64,000 nucleotides of DNA from Mercenaria mercenaria (lineage: Eukaryota > Mollusca > Bivalvia > Venerida > Veneridae), in assembly GCF_021730395.1 (NCBI RefSeq), contig NC_069366.1:64113001-64177000 (forward strand). The letters are read 5' to 3'. The notes under the pieces were generated by a model, which saw only the letters and a program-made list of their open reading frames with translations, searched no databases and had not been told where the DNA came from. Each line of letters starts with the position of its first letter. The stretch's first letter is position 1. The position numbers were made by a program, and so were the translations under genes. Positions 25,491 to 38,047 of this stretch are shown here, piece after piece.

Positions 25491-26914
25491 GATGTGTAAC
25501 ACTGATAAAATGGCGGCGACAGAGCCAAATTTCACGGAAAATGGGAGGTTAGTGGTAACATTTATACGTAACCAATTTTTCAGACATAGTGCAAGCTAAG
25601 CAACACAAAAATCTCTTTCCGACGGTCTCCCATTTTCATAGCCTTGCTAGTTTCTTAGATTACCTCGAGGTTTTGAGCGAGTCGAGATTTTTTTCTAAAT
25701 AAAATGTTATCTTGCTTTGCACGTATAACAATTTATCAAAAATAATGATTTCAAGAAGGAATTGTTCATGCCTTTGCTGAAAGATGTCAATGAAAATGAT
25801 TAAAATGTTCGTTACACATAAATATTTTCTTAGTAAAGAAATGATGCTTAACACGAATGTTTCTTTTGATACGTTCTTCAACATTGAAATTTATATGAAT
25901 TTACATTCATTTGCTGTTTGTTTTTACAGGAACGTTGCCTTCAGCAAAAACACCCAAATGACATTTTTATGGAAACTGAGTTTTTCACATATTCTGAACT
26001 AAAGATGTGTCCTTAACATAAATTCAAAATTTTACACACTCGGCCGGTACTTACGTCGTACAAATAATTTCACTCGGGCTGTGCCGTCGTGATATTATTA
26101 CGCCTGACGTATAACCGCCCATCGTGCATAAATAGTGATAAAACACTCTTTTGCTATAAACTATGTCATAAGTATATGTTTTCGGAAGTTAGATTGATAA
26201 AAACATAACTTTAACACATCCAACCACAAAAGGAATAAAATTTATATATGCTGGTAAGACTTGAGAACTGTTTCATTCACATGTTCCTCCACTCCTTTAT
26301 AATTATTTAAGGACCCAGTTGTAGTTCTAAAAACAGATGACGTTTCTTTTTCCAAATGTAGCGCTCTTGTTCCATGTTAGTATATACACATACATGTATG
26401 TTTTATTGAAGACTGGGAATTTTAAGTAATATTTTTTCGAAATATGAAGTGTAGTATAAAAACAAGAACACGATGTATCCATCTAATAAAAAAAAACTAA
26501 GCGTTCGTGTTAAGCATCATCTTTAGTCAGAAAATATTTGCGTGCAACGCACCAGTTTTTTTATTTACATTAATATTCTTCTAGTTTTTAGATGAAGTAT
26601 CAAAATAATGACAAACAATATGTGTTTTTGCTTTGAGTAAACACACATTAGCCTTACCTTCTAGAAATCTTTGGTTTTGTTAAACGTGAAAAGCAACGTA
26701 ACGTTTTACCGACTCGCTCAAAACCTCGAAGTAATCTAAGAAACTAGCAAAGCTTTAACTTTGGGAGATAAACCGTCGGAAAGAGGTTTTTGTGGTGCTT
26801 AGCCTGCATTATGCATGATATTAAAAAAAAACGGTTACGTATAAATGTCACTTACTTCGAATTTTCTGTCAAATTTTGTTCCTTGGCCGTCATTTTATCA
26901 GTGTTACGCATGTT
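25491..26914. mobile_element. Element with very long terminal inverted repeats (about 380 bp)
   Basis: The left arm (25,491-25,870) begins ATGTGTAACACTGATAAAAT and includes CTAGTTTCTTAGATTACCTC and GATGCTTAACACGAA. The right arm (26,497-26,914) holds their reverse complements: TTCGTGTTAAGCATC, GTAATCTAAGAAACTAG and ATTTTATCAGTGTTACGCAT. About 630 bp of AT-rich DNA lies between, with no recognisable transposase. It looks like a non-autonomous fold-back DNA transposon. A further piece of arm-like sequence (CAGGCTAAGCAGCACAAAAG) lies just outside at 26,928. Confidence 0.75.
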
Positions 26915-29226
26915 ATCAGATATAATACAGGCTAAGCAGCACAAAAGTCTATATTCAATATCTCTATTTTATATGCACATGGTGCAATTCCAACTTTTTA
27001 TTATACGTATTAATAATTACTCATGTTTATTAATTTTTATGCTTTCAATGCTTCAAGCTGTCATATGTATACCTTTAACCTTGTCATAGATACTAGTAGT
27101 TTAATCTAAATCTCTTAATATTTTACTTTAAGTAGATGTTTTAATTATGCTCAAAACCATTATTATGTTTGTCGGAAAATAGCTAAATATATTAATACTT
27201 GTTATAATTATGTATCGTATAATAAAGTATCTTGTATCTTGTATCGACCTTGATTCAATATGCTGAAGATATTGACCCTGGAAAACAAATTTGATACTAT
27301 TTTAAATTATTTCCAAGTACACACTGAAAGAACCCAAAACTTTCCTATACCGATACAAATTAATCCAGGAATGAATCATGTAACAGAACAGAGATATTGT
27401 TTAAAATGCAATTAGTCGATTTACGAACACGACTTTAATGATATCAGGCTGAAGGAGACACTGTTTGCTTAATAGTTTTCTCATCAATTTCAGTCTCTAT
27501 AGGTAAGAAAACTCCATGTACATGCAATGAAGCGTCATTTTAAGTAGCTCTAGGAAGCCTTTGCATAAATTTTACACAGCATCCGTGAGCAATTCACTTC
27601 TAACTTATACAAATTATTCTTAATTAGACAAGATCACAACTCGCACCCATGCGAAGCTTTTGGGATATGAAATACATAAATTTGAACAGTGTTAGAATAA
27701 GGATAAACAAGATCATTCATCGTTCATATACTTGAATATTTGCTACGTGTAGTAATCTGACAAAACTTAGTTATCTAAAGATTCATATTAAACGGCTCAT
27801 TTAATAAATCCAATTGTCGTTTTCACATGAAGGTGCATGATGGAACACTGAACATGATAAAATGCCTATTTTATAAGACATATAAATATTCTTATTTTCT
27901 TACTTTACGTTCAGTACTTGCCGATTTTTTTTTTACAAATGATATCAATTCATTAATTTAAAGAGAGATTAATTTATTTCAAGCGAAAGTTAAATGTTAA
28001 TTTGCCGATGGTAGTTAACGCGGACACCGGAAATCACATATGTGTCATAACTAATATTTTTTTCATTCAGAATAAATTATGGAAATTGCTGGGAAATCCA
28101 ACTGAAAACCGTTTCCGCTTGTTACCGATATATTACAAGTTTTGACGTAATCTAAAGTTGCGCAAGGGGTACCAGAAAACCTATTTTCATTTTCGGAAAA
28201 CAGTGATTACTCATAGTAAATCCAGATGTCATAACACCCACGTTTTACGAAAGGATTATCATGCAAAAGGACTAATGCAGTTGTAAGTGTTTTATATAAC
28301 TATATTTTCTCTAACTACAAATGTATTTTGTGGTAATAATACTTCGGATTTCAGTATATATCTAGCATATAAGCACGCGTTCAGAGATCCGTAACCTGGT
28401 AACAGCATATAAACATCTCTGAGCTGAAATGTTTTACCTAGTATCCTTGGTGGTTTTGATCGAGTCTACCGTACGGACGAAAATATTTGAACCACTTGAC
28501 ATGATCAATATGGTCTAATCTGTTACCGGTAATCGGAAAGGTTACTTCAAACGATTTTTGAACTCATTAATGTGTACGTTTGTAGACCTCTACGTGCAAG
28601 GTTAGTGTCGTTTATACATCTCTTATATCACAGAAACATTTGTGGAAATATTTGGATTGCAGACCATACATACGGATATTCTCCCGATTTTAAAGGGGTA
28701 ACAGTTTTATCAATGATATTATAAAAATCTCAATAAATAGGCCAACTTCTCGGCATGTCTAGTACTTACCTTTTGTACTGACAATCCTTATCAACATTTG
28801 TGAAAACATTGCTAATCAGTTCACGACATTTATTTTCTCAATTAAAAAGTACGTATTTGTGTATTTTATTATCAGTTTCGTAAATTATGTTTGTTTTAAT
28901 TACTTTTATATTAACTATATTTCTTGAATAGCAATGCAATCTCGTTATAGTGTGTATCTCATCGAATTTCATCTGCTATAGAATTTTGCTGATTAAGCAT
29001 TATGCTACAAAGACGTCTTTAATATGTTGCATGAGTACTTAAAGTTTCTGTTTTTTTTTAAAACTTAAGAACTTATCATTATTTTTTTTTACCTACTATA
29101 GATATAGGTAGATAATTCATTTGAATTCTTACATGATAATCATGCACCATGTAAAAGGTAATGCTTTATACTGTTTGTTATAGTTCAACCATCGTTTTTA
29201 TCCAATGACAAGCGAGGGATTTTCAA
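26915..29226. other. Intergenic AT-rich DNA with a LINE-like tail
   Basis: No gene seen. AATAAAGTATCTTGTATCTTG at about 27,221-27,241 looks like the short-repeat tail of a non-LTR retrotransposon and may belong to an old insertion upstream of it. The rest (27,250-29,226) shows no recognised repeat or exon. Confidence 0.4.
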
Positions 29227-31686
29227 ACAAGAGGACCATGATGGTCCTGAATCGCTCACCTCTTCCCACATGACCCAGTTTTGAGTATGACGTCGTTTTC
29301 TCTATTATTTGATATAGTGACCTAGTTTTTGAGCTCATGTGACCCAGTTTTGAACTTGACCTAGATAGATATTATCAAGATAAAAATTCTGACCAATTTT
29401 CATGAAGATCCATTGAAAAATATGGTTTCTAGGTTTTTCTATTATTTGACCTATTGACCTAGTTTTCGAACGTACGTGACCCTGTTTTGAGCTTTACCTA
29501 GATATCATCAAGGTGAACATTCTCACTAATTTTCATGAAGATCTCATGAAAAATATGGCCTCTAGAGAGGTCACAAGGTTTTTCTATTTTTATACCTACT
29601 GGCCTAGTTTTTGACCGCACGTGACCCAGTTTCGAAACTGACCTAATATCATCAAGGTGAACATTCAGATCATTTTCATAAAGATCCATTGAAAATATGG
29701 CCTCTAGAGAGGTCAAAGATTTTAATAATTTTAGACCTACTGACCTATTTTTGACCACAGTTGACTCAGTTTCAAACTTGACCTAGATATCATCAAGATG
29801 AACATTCAGACCAACTTTCATACAGATCCCATGAAAAGTATGGCCTCTAGAGAGGTCACAAGGTTTTTTATTATTTGACCTACTGACCTAGTTTTTTATA
29901 GCAGGTGACCCAGTTTCAAACTTGGCCTAGATATCATCAAGGTGAACATTCTGACCAATTTTATGGAGATCCATTCACAAGTATGGCCTCTAGAGAGGTC
30001 ACAAGGTTTTTCTATTTTTTGACCTACTGGCCTAGTTTTTGACCGCACATGACCCTGTTTCGAACTTGACCTAGATATCATCAAGATGAACATTCAGACC
30101 AATTTTCATACAGATCCAATGAAAACTATGGCCTTTAGAGAGGTCACAAGGTTTTTCTATTATTTGACCTACTGGCCTAGTTTTTCATGGCACGTGACCG
30201 AGTTTCGAACTTGACCTAGATATCATCAAGGTGAATGTTCTGACCAATTTTCATGAAGATCTTGTGAAATATATGGCCTCTAGAGAGGTCAAAAGATTTT
30301 AATAATTTTAGACCTACTGACCTAGTTTTTGACCACAGTTGACTCAGTTTCAAACTTGACCTAGATATCATCAAGATGAACATTCAGACCAACTTTCATA
30401 CAGATCCCATGAAAAGTATGGCCTCTAGAGAGGTCACAAGGTTTTTTATTATTTGACCTACTGACCTAGTTTTTTTATGGCAGGTGACCCAGTTTCAAAC
30501 TTGGCCTAGATATCATCAAGGTGAACATTCTGACCAATTTTATGGAGATCCATTCACAAGTATGGCCCCTAGAGAGGTCACAAGGTTTTTCTATTTTTAG
30601 ACCTACTGGCCTAGTTTTTGACCGCACATGACCCTGTTTCGAACTTGACCTAGATATCATCAAGATGAACATTCAGACCAATTTTCATACAGATCCAATG
30701 AAAACTATGGCCTTTAGAGAGGTCACAAGGTTTTTCTATTATTTGACCTACTGACCTAGTTTTTCATGACACGTGACCGAGTTTCGAACTTGACCTAGAT
30801 ATCATCAAGGTGAATGTTCTGACCAATTTTCATGAAGGTGTCATGAAATATATGGCCTCTAGAGAGGTCACAAGGTTTTTCTATTTTTAGACCTACTGAC
30901 CTAGTTTTTGACCGCACGTGACCCAGTTTCGAACTTGACCTAGATATCATCAAGATGAACATTCAAACCAATTTTCATACAGATCCAATGAAAAATATGG
31001 CCTTTAGAGAGGTCACAACGTTTTTCTAATATTTGACCTACTGACCTAGTTTTTGAAGGCACGTGACCGAGTTTCGAACTTGACCTAGATATCATCAAGA
31101 TGAATGTTCTGACCAATTTTCATGAAGATCTTATGAAATATATGGCATCTAGAGAGGTCACAAGGTTTTTCTATTTTTAGACCTACTGACCTAGTTTTTG
31201 ATGGCACGTGACCCAGTTTCAAACTTGACCTAGATATCATCAAGATGAACATTCTGACCAACTTTCATAAAGATCCCACGAAAAATGTGACCTTTAGAGT
31301 GGTCACAAGGTTTTTCTATTTTTAGACCTACTGACCTAGTTTTTTACCGCACATGACCCAGTTTCGAACTTGACCTAGATATCATCAAGATGAACATTCT
31401 GATTAATTTTCATGAAGATCCCATGAAAAATGTGACCTCGAGAGTGGTCACAAGGTTTTTCTATTTTTAGACCTATTGACCTAGTTTTTGACCGCACGTG
31501 ACCCAGTTTCGAACTTGACCTAGATATCATCAAGATGAACATTCTGACCAATTTTCATAAAGATCCCATGAAAAATGTGACCTCTAGAGTGGTCACAAGC
31601 AAAAGTTTACGGACGCACGGACGGACGACGGACACCGCGCGATCACAAAAGCTCACCTTGTCACTTTGTGACAGGTGAGCTAAAAA
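29227..31686 (+). repeat. Large tandem-core capped element F
   Basis: 5' cap ACAAG followed by AGGACCATGATGGTCCT (8-bp arms around one G) and arm CGCTCACCT. 3' cap AGCTCACCTTGTCAC, TTT, GTGACAGGTGAGCT, then AAAAA. About sixteen cores of about 144 bp carry TTGACCTACTGACCTAG, CGTGACCCAGTTTCGAAC, TAGATATCATCAAG and TGGCCTCTAGAGAGGTCAC. A four-unit block (about 578 bp) is duplicated: 29,753 onward matches 30,331 onward. An ACGGACGCACGGACGGACG block precedes the 3' cap. Intact at both ends; intergenic. Confidence 0.93.
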
Positions 31687-31866
31687 GTAACCAATTTATT
31701 TTCATATTGTATCTGATCCACTTAATTATGAAGTAGTTCAAAATTAATGAGTATTCATTGTTCCGCCTATTATGGATTTCCCACATTCTAGGAGGCGGAG
31801 CAATTAACAAAGCAGGGACTGCATACAAGTAATGTGTCTATGTAATAAACGGACCAAATAGATAAA

Positions 31867-32026
31867 TGAGCTGTGCCATGTGAAAACCAACATAGATCTA
31901 GTGCAGCATGGATCCAGACCAGCCTGCGCATCCGCACAGTCTGGTCAGGTTCCATGCTGTTCGCTAACAGTTTCTCTAATTACAATAGGCTTTGAAATTC
32001 TGACCAGACGTCTGGCGCGGCTCAAA
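31867..32026. mobile_element. Fold-back element FB1, copy 2 (internally deleted)
   Basis: The left arm is present (TGTGCCATGTGAAAACC, GCATGGATCCAGACCAGCC). The loop TCTCTAATTACAATAGGC follows, but most of the right arm is missing; only TCTGACCAGAC and GGCGCGGCTCA remain. Confidence 0.75.
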
Positions 32027-32492
32027 TATTTTAATGCAAGCTGTACTTTCATAATTCAAGTTTGACCTTTCTGCACCTTTCATTACCTCTACTGGTCTAA
32101 AAATAAACCAGGGTGCACTTAAATTCTACTTTGTCTTGTTTTATTTATACATGTAGTTGCTTGAATTGTACTGTTAGATCATTACGAGTTAAACCTGCAT
32201 ATTATATTTCCATTGAATAAGAATATAAAATTGTGTTCCACAAACTACTCGATAAGACTGATGTATTTATGATATAAACTAAATTAAAATCCAGCGCTGG
32301 ATCAACCGCTGTTTTGCTAAAGGTTGGCACTAAAATGACCTTGTATAAAGTTGTAGTAAACATGTACTTCTCCACCATGAGTGAAGATAAGACTAGCCTA
32401 TGAATTAACAGAAGGCGTGGTTAGTTTACTTCAGAGAACTTTTTGCGGTTTTGACCTGTCAGTTAAATGAAACGGGGCGTTAAACTATAAGC

Positions 32493-32592
32493 CGGTTATA
32501 GATACACTTATTGAACTTCTAAATGCACACTACGCTACGCTCCGTTTCGGCAAACTTAATTGCATTAGAAGTTCAATAAATGATCTATAACC
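32493..32592. repeat. 100-bp hairpin
   Basis: GGTTATAGAT plus TTATTGAACTTCTAAATGCA pairs with TGCATTAGAAGTTCAATAA plus ATCTATAACC across a 34-bp GC-richer loop. Arms are about 30 bp with few mismatches. It is probably a MITE remnant in the Toll-like receptor upstream region; a structured RNA cannot be excluded. Confidence 0.55.
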
Positions 32593-33034
32593 TATACTTA
32601 AAGGGGGGGTAATCAGATTTCATTCGGGTAATGGATTGTTTGAAACTTTAACAACTGATCAGGTATGCACTGAGTATACATGCTAGATTTTCGCTGGAGA
32701 TAATTTTTAAAATTTAAGTTTTCTTATCCTTGTTCGCGGCCCTGCATTATTTTAGCATTAGTGTGAATTTTATAGATATACTTTGCCTGAGAAATGATAG
32801 GAATATATGAACTATTGTATTATACTTGCCAAAGATTTTACCAATTGATACAAGAATTACCTCCACAAGTTTAACTGTATGTAGGAAATTAATAAATTCG
32901 GAAGCTGCACGCGAATGCACTTGTAAATGTAGAAGTTATATTGAAATGAAATAGAAATACTCCGATTTTTAATATTTTCATACTAAGAGGACCGTGCGTG
33001 CGTGCGTGTGTGTGTGCAAGGGGACGGGGTGTGT

Positions 33035-33290
33035 AATCACTTTATTTTGTCATACTGACACGATTATAGGTCAGATAGCGACTTGCAAGCTTTTGATAGA
33101 GAAATCCCGCAGATGCCTTCGGGCAGTATTTCAGACATGGGCGGATGGCTAGGTAGAACTCACCAACCTTTCATCGCATTAAAGAACTCTACACCCCAAG
33201 CTATGTTTCGAACTAATCCGACGTGGTGAGAGGTTTAAGCGATTTGAAGCCGGCGATCTTACCACTCGGTCACTGAGGCCTCCCTTGCTT
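33035..33290 (-). mobile_element. tRNA-derived SINE (family S1), minus strand, upstream of TLR
   Basis: On the minus strand the head is GGCCTCAGTGACCGAGTGGT, then AAGATCGCCGGCTTCAAATC, with a B-box-like ATTAGTTCGAAACATAGC and GGTGAGTTCTACCTAGCC. The tail near 33,050 holds CGTGTCAGTATGACAAAATA. It ends about 120 bp before the TLR coding exon, so it lies in the promoter or a 5' UTR intron. Confidence 0.7.
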
Positions 33291-33409
33291 GCTTCTCAGT
33301 CTAATTCGCATCTGTTCTTATTTTCGACTGACAAATTGTACTAACTCTTGGAGTATTTGGTTTTATACGATATGAAAGCAGGGTTCTTGACATTTCATTG
33401 CAGATCAGA

Positions 33410-36400
33410 ATGACACCTTTGCTACCACTTCTATTCATTGTTGCTGCAACGACGGTTCTAGCAGACGACAGTTGCCCGGGACTACCGATTTGTTTCTGCA
33501 ACAAGGACAAGACGTCTGTTAACTGCGAGGGAAAACATTTGACATCTATACCGAAAAATATTCCACCATCGGTCGTAAAACTCTACCTTGGCTATAACCA
33601 ACTAACGAATATCAGTACAGGAGCATTTGCCTCGTTTCCAAAATTAGAACGTCTGCAGCTCGAGCGGAACAAGATCAATGTTATTCAACCGCACGCATTT
33701 CGGAACCTTTCAAATCTGGATCAGTTGGACCTACGAGAAAACAAGCTTATTACTGTTGGCGAAAACGCGTTTTCAGACATGAGAAGTCTGAAGATTTTGT
33801 ATCTTATTACGAACCCCATCCAAAAAATCAACGAGTTAGCTTTTGTTGGAACAGAATCTCTGGAAAGTCTTTATCTTCAGTCTAACGCTTTGACAGAGAT
33901 ACCGCCATTAGGGAACATGACAAATCTAAAGAAACTAATTTTGGAAGGGAATGACATCATTAATGCCACTTTTCCTGCTTGTTTTAGAACTATCAAAAAG
34001 CAGTTGTCCATTGGCTTAAGTAACAACAATATCAAAATTCTAAGCAATGACACGTTCGAAGCATTACGCAATAAGTCTGTATCTAGCCTATATTTGTCAA
34101 GAAATGCACTAGAAAGAATTGACCCTGGAACATTTTTACCTCTTGGTTCAATAACGTCCCTGAAACTTGGATCCAATCCGTTAAATGCACAGGCGCTGCG
34201 GACGGCAATTGAAAGCTTGAAAGGAAAGAATATGGTTTCCCTCGACATATCAGGTATTCAGCTGAATGGTGTACTTCTCGAAAATACATTTGAACTTTTG
34301 AAGAATACTTCAATAACTACCTTAAATATGCGGTCAAATAAAATCTCAACATTACCAAACAAGGTGTTTTCTGGGCTTAATCAGCTTCTGCATCTGGACC
34401 TCACCAGTTGTCAGATTGAGCGGACATCCCCAGCGTCTTTCGAAGGATTGGATAAACTGACCATACTTATACTGAACAGAAACAAACTGATAAACGTGCC
34501 GAAGAATCTACCAACCTCCCTTATCTATCTTTATCTGGATAGTAATGAAATCACAGCAATTGGTGACAAATCATTCATTAACATGGCTTATCTGCAGGAA
34601 CTGCGCATTCGCTACAACAAGATTCAAACCTTGGAAGAAGATTCATTTCTGGGTCTCCTGCAACTTAACAAATTGTCTCTGTACAATAATTTCATTGCAA
34701 CCTTGCCAGGTAAAGTGTTTGATCCGCTTGTACGGTTGATATCACTAGACCTGGAGAACAACAACTTGGCGTCTATTCAGAACTCCAAAGGAAGATTTTC
34801 ATCATTTGGGTCGCTCGTCTATTTGAATCTAGCCAACAACAAGATGACTTACATACAGCCGGACATCTTCCAGTATACACTTTCCATGAAGTATCTGCAT
34901 TTGGAAAATAACTTACTAGGAGACCTGCTCTCTGGCGACTTCGGGGGCGGATTGTTTAAGGGACTAGTAAAACTTGAGGAACTGAATTTAATGAATAACA
35001 GACTCGTCGCCATTCCTGACCCTTCGTTCCAAGACCTTACTTCGCTTGTATTTCTAAATCTTACAAACAATAAAATCACCGGATGGGGCTCGAATCTCTT
35101 CAAAGCAACTCAGAACCTCCAAGTGCTAGATCTGACAAACAACCTCGTTGCCACACTGAAGAAAGAAAATCTCCAGGATTTCACCGCTATGAAAAGTTTG
35201 AATCTCACCGGAAACCCCTTTGCCTGTAACTGTGACTTACGCTGGTTCCGTGATTGGATGAATAAAACAAGTATCGTGCTGGCAAACAATGCATCTTACC
35301 GGTGTAATGGACCACATGACTGGGCGGGAAAGGCATTGCTTTCATTCGACAAGACTAAAATCAACTGCTTCTTTATAAAATGGTGGTACATTCTGATAGC
35401 TAGTGCGATTGCAGTTGTGATTGTTATAATCATATCGGGATTTACTTACCGTAAACGTTGGCGGGTCAAACTATTTTTCTACAAAATGACACGAAGAAGG
35501 AAGACCCGGAAATTCGGTGCTGCAGACGGACGTGGTAATTACGGCGCCATTGACGCGGAGGATGGCGGGGGAATATTTGACGCCTACATCTCGTGCGCAG
35601 AGGAAGACAAAAACTGGGTATTGACAAGCCTGCTGCCGGGTGTTGATCGAGGACAGATAGACGAGGACCGCCCGTTTGGGGGACAATTTTCTCTCTATTT
35701 TGAAGAGAGGGATTCGGCGCCAGGTAAAAAAGTTTACTAGTTACTCAATGCACAAATCAACCATGGAAAAGCGGGAAATTGCAACATTCATAGTTTTGCT
35801 TCGTTTTCAAACGATATTGGCATAATTGTTATAACAGCATGTGATGAATCACTCGCCTGTTCTTTTTTCTACAGTTTAAATAGATCTATTAACCTTAGAA
35901 ATGGAAACATTAGAAAGAAAAAAAACCTGAAATCCAAATGTACATTTTAGCGCGTAAATTATGACTTGCTTGTGACCAGACACTGGCTATACTTCATATC
36001 AGGCTCGATCTTTGCTCTTGTCCGATAAGTATTTCCTGGACAATGTATATCCTGCATCCAGTCGCCAAAAAAAAACATGTAACTTATAGCACTACATTAG
36101 CAAGAACCGTAACTCTTTTTTGATGAAGTTTCAGTCTATCTCATTTTTAATTTTTCACAATTTTATCCTTAACAAAATCGTTTTGAACTTGTGAAAATAA
36201 TAGTAGGACACTATACATGGTGATGTTTGACACCGTAAGAAAATGCCAGATGCAATGTGAGATCATCGTAGATCATGTGACATAAATCCATCTTAAAAAC
36301 GAATTAATGATTTATTTGTCTATAATATCGTCATCTATAGATGATTATTGATTAATCTCCCATTTTGTTTATTATAAGGAACTTGAATTACTGATGTTAG

Positions 36401-37205
36401 GCAATGAGTCATGTGACATAAATCTATCTTAAAAACTGATTAATGCTCGATTTGTCTATAATATTGTCTTAGATGATTATGGATTAATCTCCCATTATGT
36501 ATATTACTGTGGAGAAATATTGAACGTACTTTCAAGGAACTTGAATTACTGATACATGTATAAGGCAGTCATGTGGCATGAATCCATCTTAGAAAATGAA
36601 TTATTTGTAGACCCTTTTTTATATCTATTACATTTTGTATTTTCTAGTACTGAGTAGAATTTTATAAAACTTGATGTAGTCTAGAAAATGCAGCGCAAGA
36701 AACATAACTCGGTCTTGAATACATGTATAAAATATATTTATCTCCCTTTTGTGTACAATTATTTGAAATTGATTGCTTGAAATACACTTTAGCTGTAAAA
36801 ATACTTCATTATCTCTCCTTTTGGGAAATATACATCAGCTTTACTGAAAAATATATTGTTTTCTTATCTTTAGGTCGTTCAGTGGCCGGAAACATCTTTG
36901 AGAATATGGTCATCAGTCGCAAGGTAATCGTTATCCTGAGCAGCAACTATCTGCAGAGCCCAATGCACATGTTTGAATATGATCTGGCTGCAGAAAGGAT
37001 GTATGATCGTAAACTTGAAGAAATCATTGTAGTCCATATTGAAAAGGGTCTTCCTGAAAGGATTCCAAAGCGGATCGCCCATACTATGAGAAGGAATAAA
37101 GTTGTAGAATGGAGCGATGATCCCGATGCGAAGGAGCATTTTAAGAATCAAATTAATGATATTCTTGGAAGGAAGGCCGTGGCCGCGGATTACGAGGCAG
37201 AATAG
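33410..37205 (+). CDS. Toll-like receptor, single-cysteine-cluster type, two coding exons
   Basis: Exons 33,410-35,723 and 36,874-37,205; the phase-1 GT-AG intron gives 881 residues. Innate immune receptor expected at the cell surface or endosome, signalling through TIR adaptors such as MyD88. Residues 1-18 are a signal peptide. LRRNT (CPGLPICFCNKDKTSVNC) follows, then about 20 leucine-rich repeats to about residue 600, a single LRRCT (CNCDLRWFRDWM, residues 606 on), a membrane segment about 658-682 and a basic stretch. The TIR domain starts at F723 (FDAYISCAEED, box 1); box 2 is R767-D-S-A-P-G772, and the intron splits the Gly772 codon. The exon 2 TIR part ends AADYEAE. One LRRCT next to the membrane is the vertebrate-like layout. 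The start used is the first ATG, six bases after a likely acceptor (TTCATTGCAG), so a 5' UTR exon upstream is probable. AATAAA at 37,728 is a candidate poly(A) signal. The ligand cannot be predicted. Confidence 0.95.
35724..36873 (+). other. Intron inside the TLR TIR domain, with tandem repeat
   Basis: Donor CAG/GTAAAA, acceptor TATCTTTAG/GTCG. At 36,274, 36,409 and 36,569 the segment CATGTGACATAAATCCATCT recurs, with GATGATTATTGATTAATCTC and GGAACTTGAATTACTGAT between. It is a 2.5-copy imperfect tandem repeat with a period of about 135-160 bp. Confidence 0.75.
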
Positions 37206-38047
37206 AGAAAACGGGCAATATATTATACACCTTAACATCTTGCACCATAGAAGAGGAAAAGTGCATCGAGATTTCTTAGAACTGGTTTTGGGACTATTTG
37301 GTTCAGTAGTTAAACACTCGCTATAGAAACAATTTAAGACTATACACAACGATTACTTCCCCAAACGGTACAGTATCTTAAAAGAAAAGAGTGGGGAGAA
37401 TTGACAAAAATACATTTTTTCTATTAACAAAATCTCGCAAATTGATATCCAAGATACTACCATTAATTTTGACTTTACTTTTGGCAGGTTTGTCGGAAAT
37501 TGGACGGATCTTTTTTTTTAATATTTCCTACGCAAACGTTAGTTGTTCTCGTGATACGATATTTCGGTCAGTGTAAGGTATATACAGTACGTAGCAACTA
37601 GATGTACGCAAACTTCACCAACAAAGAATTTACCCTTAGTATTTTTGTGAATATGATTGTGGTTCTTATTGGGAGGAGATGCGGACAATATGTGAAGAGG
37701 CAGCTTGATTTTTAACAACCGTAAAAAAATAAAAAGGTAACTGGATGGTTTCAGTTGTTCAGTATCACTTTAAGCACAAGAAAATCAACAAACTGAAGCT
37801 TCTAGACAGCAATGTGTGCATCGATCTCGTGACTCATTGTTTTAGTTAAAGTTTGGAAGTATAAACAAATGTTAATTTGGAAATGTAATGTTTGATGAAA
37901 ATATTTTGTTCTTTTTGATAGACGTCAGTAATCAAAAGTAAAAAATCCAATGAAAAAATATGTAGAAATACGCAATCGTAGGATCCCAGAGTTACAACAC
38001 AGTAGACTTTTTACATTTGAGTAAACTCGTTCTCGTATGACTGGTCA
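37206..38047. other. TLR 3' flank
   Basis: Probably the 3' UTR of the receptor up to about 37,750 (AATAAA at 37,728), then unique AT-rich DNA. No other gene seen. Confidence 0.4.

Noticed and set aside
29498-30672. Minus-strand open frames of repeated peptide (ISRSSSKQGHVRSK and similar)
   Set aside because: They arise because the 144-bp core is a multiple of three; stops recur, units differ in frame, and the same frames appear in G and H. Not genes.
33398-33409. Alternative TLR start at a TTG codon four codons upstream
   Set aside because: The TTG overlaps the probable splice acceptor; the first ATG at 33,410 gives a clean signal peptide.
33877-35686. Antisense and alternate-frame open frames inside the TLR exon
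   Set aside because: Shadows of the long LRR reading frame; no motifs.
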